6,169 nt of DNA from Peptococcaceae bacterium. GTDB taxonomy: Bacteria > Bacillota > Peptococcia > Peptococcales > Peptococcaceae. The stretch covers positions 1 to 6,169 of the forward strand of contig JAGARS010000222.1 of the NCBI GenBank assembly GCA_017622155.1, written 5' to 3'. Shown piece by piece: positions 5,754 to 6,169 of this stretch. The position numbers and the translations under genes are program-made. The first letter of the stretch is position 1. Each line of letters opens with the position of its first letter. The notes under the pieces were generated by a model. It did no database searches, was not told the DNA's origin, and was given only the letters and a program-made list of their open reading frames with translations.

Positions 5754-6169
5754 ATGGAAGCATGTTTAGCCGATTCTCTGCTGTCGAAGGAACAGATTGT
5801 AGAAGCGTTTGAACAGGAAAAAATGAATGTAGAAATTACGGAAAACAAGATGGGCAACGTCGTTGTGTCCCGTATGTGTGAGCTGTATAAACATCAGGTT
5901 TTTACGCAGGATATTCCCTGGGATGATGCAGTGGAATAAGCAATCAAAGACAAGGTGTCTATTGTGGTCAAACCAACATTGCGTAAAATGATTGTAGCAG
6001 AACAGCAGACAGGCAAGCCGATTAAGCCGATTCTGACATTGGCAGGGCCGCTGCCGGCTCGTAATTCATTTACATTTGATCTGGTGTTTATGTTTCGTCT
6101 GGAACAAAGCAATGAACAGGTGCTGAAAGATACCATCAAGCTGATTTACAAAATTGATGAATATATTGC
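5754..6169 (+). pseudogene. Unknown gene interrupted by an in-frame TAA, continuing past the right edge
   Basis: From ATG 5754 the frame runs 61 codons to TAA at 5937-5939, then stays open in the same frame for 76 more codons to the window end with ordinary protein-like composition (for example LTLAGPLPARNSFTFDL and IKLIYKIDEYI). The start is supported by AAGGAG at 5738-5743, 10 bases upstream; GTG 5712 and ATGs at 5715 and 5724 are in frame but less well placed. The part before the stop is acidic and helical (SKEQIVEAFEQEK) and ends DDAVE. The part after begins AIKDKV, so the join reads like one continuous helix. No start with a good ribosome binding site is seen after the TAA (GTG 5955 and ATG 5988 lack one). 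One base change in GAA, CAA or AAA would give the TAA. It could be a nonsense pseudogene, a sequencing error, or two short genes. I do not recognise the product. Confidence 0.55.

Overview
The window looks like chromosomal DNA from an anaerobic, low-to-moderate GC Gram-positive bacterium of the Firmicutes (Clostridia or Negativicutes type). The reasons are strong GGAGG ribosome binding sites, a rubredoxin/ferredoxin/rubrerythrin peroxide-defence operon, and a gene order mltG-trmR-U32 peptidase that resembles yrrL-yrrM-yrrN-yrrO of Bacillus subtilis. I cannot name the genus. No mobile elements, tRNAs, rRNAs or CRISPR arrays were seen.

Layout. Positions 2-82 hold what may be the last 26 codons of a plus-strand gene entering from the left, followed at once by a strong rho-independent terminator (84-118). 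On the minus strand, reading leftward from about 1993 to 144, are two overlapping redox genes. The first is a two-headed rubredoxin-domain protein (218 aa). The second is a 397 aa fusion of a di-cluster ferredoxin module, a helical region and a complete rubrerythrin. The two ORFs overlap as TGATG, so they are probably translationally coupled. The rubrerythrin part carries its own well-placed Shine-Dalgarno and ATG inside the fusion. The 268-base divergent spacer (1994-2261) holds AT-rich dyads, one similar to a PerR box, and promoters for both directions.

On the plus strand from 2262 runs mltG (endolytic transglycosylase), trmR (tRNA U34 hydroxyuridine methyltransferase) and trhP (U32 family tRNA U34 hydroxylation protein), spaced by 36 and 43 bases with no terminator between them. 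TrhP and TrmR act in sequence: prephenate-dependent hydroxylation of wobble uridine to ho5U, then SAM-dependent methylation to mo5U. MltG cuts nascent peptidoglycan strands and is linked only by position.

After trhP, an extended -10 promoter (5308-5316) drives a 104 aa zinc-ribbon protein of unknown function. A short spacer with two mutually exclusive hairpins follows. The last gene (from 5754) is interrupted by an in-frame TAA at 5937-5939, but the same frame stays open and protein-like to the right edge.

Most of the window is recognisable housekeeping and stress-defence content. The points most worth a second look are the ferredoxin-rubrerythrin fusion with a retained internal translation start, the in-frame stop in the last gene, and the alternative hairpins before it.
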